Below are positions 62,554 through 64,000 of a DNA stretch of 64,000 nt, in pieces. Positions within the stretch are counted from its first letter, which is position 1. Each line of letters begins with the position of its first letter. Position numbers and translations under genes: made by a program. Source of the DNA: Wocania_A sp965224845 (lineage in GTDB: Bacteria; Bacteroidota; Bacteroidia; Flavobacteriales; Flavobacteriaceae); assembly GCA_965224845.1 (NCBI GenBank), contig CBDDAJ010000037.1, positions 1 to 64,000 of the forward strand, written 5' to 3'. The notes under the pieces were generated by a model that worked only from the letters and a program-made list of their open reading frames with translations, did no database searches and was not told the DNA's origin.

Positions 62554-64000
62554 ATGAAACTTACATATTTTTTCCTTTTTGTATCATTGCTTCTGTCTTA
62601 TGCGAATTCATATTCTCAAAATACAAAAGTGACATTAGACATGAAAGCGGTAACTCTTAAATCTGTTTTAGACGAAATTGAAAATAAAACGGATTATAAG
62701 TTTCTCTATGAAAAAGGTGTCTTTCAAACCGGAAAGATGGTATCAATATCTGCAAAAAAGGAAAAACTATCATCTGTTCTAAATAAATTATTAAAGACCT
62801 ATAATGTTTCCATTCGATATTTAGACAAACAAATTATCATCAAGAAAAGGTCTATTAATAATATTTCAAAGGCCACAACCATTATACAAGAAAAGATAAG
62901 TGGTTTTGTGTTTAATGAAGAAGGGCTCCCATTACCGGGAGCAACAGTTTTGGTTGAGGGTACGACAAACGGAGTATCTACAGATTTTGATGGCAAATAC
63001 ACAATAGATGCTAATTCAAATGATATACTGGTATTTTCTTTTGTTGGTTTTATAACACAGAAAATAAAAGTAAGGGCATCATCTAATGTAGATGTTATAT
63101 TGAAAAGAGATGTTGTTCTGGATGAAATTATAGTTGTCGCTTATGGAACAACAAATAAAGAAGCTATAATTGGATCGGTTTCTAAAATAAGAACAGAAGA
63201 TATTGAAAAGAGAACAGTGAGTAATATTAGTACTGTTATTGAAGGTGCTACACCAGGGGTAATTGTCAATGCGCCTTCTGGCCAACCAGGATCTGGACAG
63301 AGCGTTAGAATTAGAGGTTTTGGCTCTTTTGGCTCTTCTAATGCACCTCTGTATGTTGTTGATGGTATTCCAATTAACGGTGCTTTAAACACCTTAAATG
63401 CATCAGATATTGAAAGTGTTACGATATTAAAAGATGCTGGTTCTACAGCATTATACGGTAATAAAGCGGCTAATGGTGTTATACTGATTACGACTAAAAA
63501 AGGAAAAAGTAGAAAAGGGGAATTTAAAGTAAACTACTCAACAGCTGTTGTGTCTAGAGGAACAAGAGAGTATGATAGATTAGCTCCTAAAGATTTTTAT
63601 GAGGCCTATTGGGAAGCAAGACGAAATGCTGTTGCTATACCTGGTGTTAATAACCCTGCAGATGTTGATGCTGCAAATATTAGCGCGTCTGCTGGTATAT
63701 TTGGTAACCTATTACACAATCCTTTTAATGTACCTAATGATCAAATAGTTGGTGTGGATGGTAAAATTAATCCCAAAGCCCAATTGCAGTACCCTGAAGA
63801 TTTAGATTGGGAGAAAGCTATAACCAGAGCCGGAATTAGAACAAGTGCTGATATGAGTTTTAACCGTAGGTCAGAAAATGGAGGTTATTTTGCCTCATTA
63901 AGTTATCTTGATGAGGAAGGTTATATTATAAATACAGATTTTGACAGAATAACAGCCAGAGTAAATGGTGACTTTCAGGCGACTCCTTGGCTAAAGGTTG
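62554..64000 (+). CDS. SusC/RagA-type TonB-dependent outer membrane receptor, 3' truncated
   Basis: 482 residues visible, running off the window. A signal peptide (LTYFFLFVSLLLSYANSYSQ) is followed by an STN signalling domain (VTLDMKAVTLKSVLDEIENK), a carboxypeptidase-D regulatory-like domain (ISGFVFNEEGLPLPGATVLV), and the TonB box and plug with the RagA signature (VVLDEIIVVAYGTTNKEAII, ILKDAGSTALYGNKAANGVI). Members import glycans or peptides with a SusD partner, which should follow downstream. The STN domain fits regulation by the sigma and FecR pair just upstream. The gap from fecR (267 bases) has no recognised gene. Confidence 0.97.
   Translation, partial: MKLTYFFLFVSLLLSYANSYSQNTKVTLDMKAVTLKSVLDEIENKTDYKFLYEKGVFQTGKMVSISAKKEKLSSVLNKLLKTYNVSIRYLDKQIIIKKRSINNISKATTIIQEKISGFVFNEEGLPLPGATVLVEGTTNGVSTDFDGKYTIDANSNDILVFSFVGFITQKIKVRASSNVDVILKRDVVLDEIIVVAYGTTNKEAIIGSVSKIRTEDIEKRTVSNISTVIEGATPGVIVNAPSGQPGSGQSVRIRGFGSFGSSNAPLYVVDGIPINGALNTLNASDIESVTILKDAGSTALYGNKAANGVILITTKKGKSRKGEFKVNYSTAVVSRGTREYDRLAPKDFYEAYWEARRNAVAIPGVNNPADVDAANISASAGIFGNLLHNPFNVPNDQIVGVDGKINPKAQLQYPEDLDWEKAITRAGIRTSADMSFNRRSENGGYFASLSYLDEEGYIINTDFDRITARVNGDFQATPWLKV

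Noticed and set aside
63079..63392. Minus-strand frames within the SusC-type gene
   Set aside because: They are shadows of an intact, well-recognised TonB-dependent receptor reading frame.

Overview
The window is AT-rich DNA from a member of the Bacteroidota, most likely a marine or soil flavobacterium (Flavobacteriaceae). The evidence is the set of type IX secretion (T9SS) sorting domains, a SusC/RagA receptor behind an ECF sigma/FecR pair, a carotenoid operon of flavobacterial type, DUF5606, TAnnTTTG promoter elements and the near absence of Shine-Dalgarno sequences. No rRNA or CRISPR array was seen. One tRNA, tRNA-Leu(GAG), is present.

Layout. Positions 1-4.2 kb hold the end of sucC, a DUF1456 gene, a TerB-like gene and uvrB. 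Positions 4.2-25.5 kb form an accessory block of six consecutive minus-strand genes for very large secreted proteins. All six end in the gliding-motility (type B) T9SS sorting domain and share an ~85-residue repeat that opens with a Cys-Asp-rich motif. Two of them (16989-19436 and 22800-25508) carry a virtually identical 1281-bp 3' half. Positions 25.5-33.8 kb are mostly housekeeping: an ABC exporter pair, a kinase-like protein, a heme A synthase, a GNAT enzyme, a CCA-adding-type enzyme and a tRNA threonylcarbamoylation enzyme. A small GxxExxY cassette bounded by inverted repeats interrupts this stretch. Positions 33-40.7 kb encode surface polysaccharide or LPS assembly: methyltransferases, glycosyltransferases, a Kdo-kinase-like protein, UDP-galactopyranose mutase and a galactofuranosyltransferase-like enzyme. 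Positions 40.8-46.3 kb hold dapD, ruvX, def, a DUF5606 gene, a Crp-type regulator, an RskA-like lipoprotein and a TlpA-like thioredoxin. Positions 46.2-50.7 kb are a carotenoid operon (crtI-crtB-crtZ-lycopene cyclase) below a CarH/LitR-type MerR regulator; both promoters carry a related palindrome. Positions 51.8-55.2 kb are a speA-speB-DHS-like operon predicted to make putrescine and then probably homospermidine, followed by small genes. Positions 57.2-64 kb hold a secreted M43 metalloprotease and a sigma/FecR/SusC nutrient-sensing and uptake locus that runs off the window.

Worn-out mobile DNA is visible in two gaps: a deleted tyrosine recombinase (about 51.09-51.46 kb) and an IS1595-type transposase fragment (about 60.77-61.06 kb). 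A 31-bp perfect inverted repeat brackets the sigma-factor gene. The observations I rate highest are the duplicated T9SS gene half, the shared repeat family, the GxxExxY cassette, the predicted atypical kinase at 27472, and the palindromes at the carotenoid promoters.
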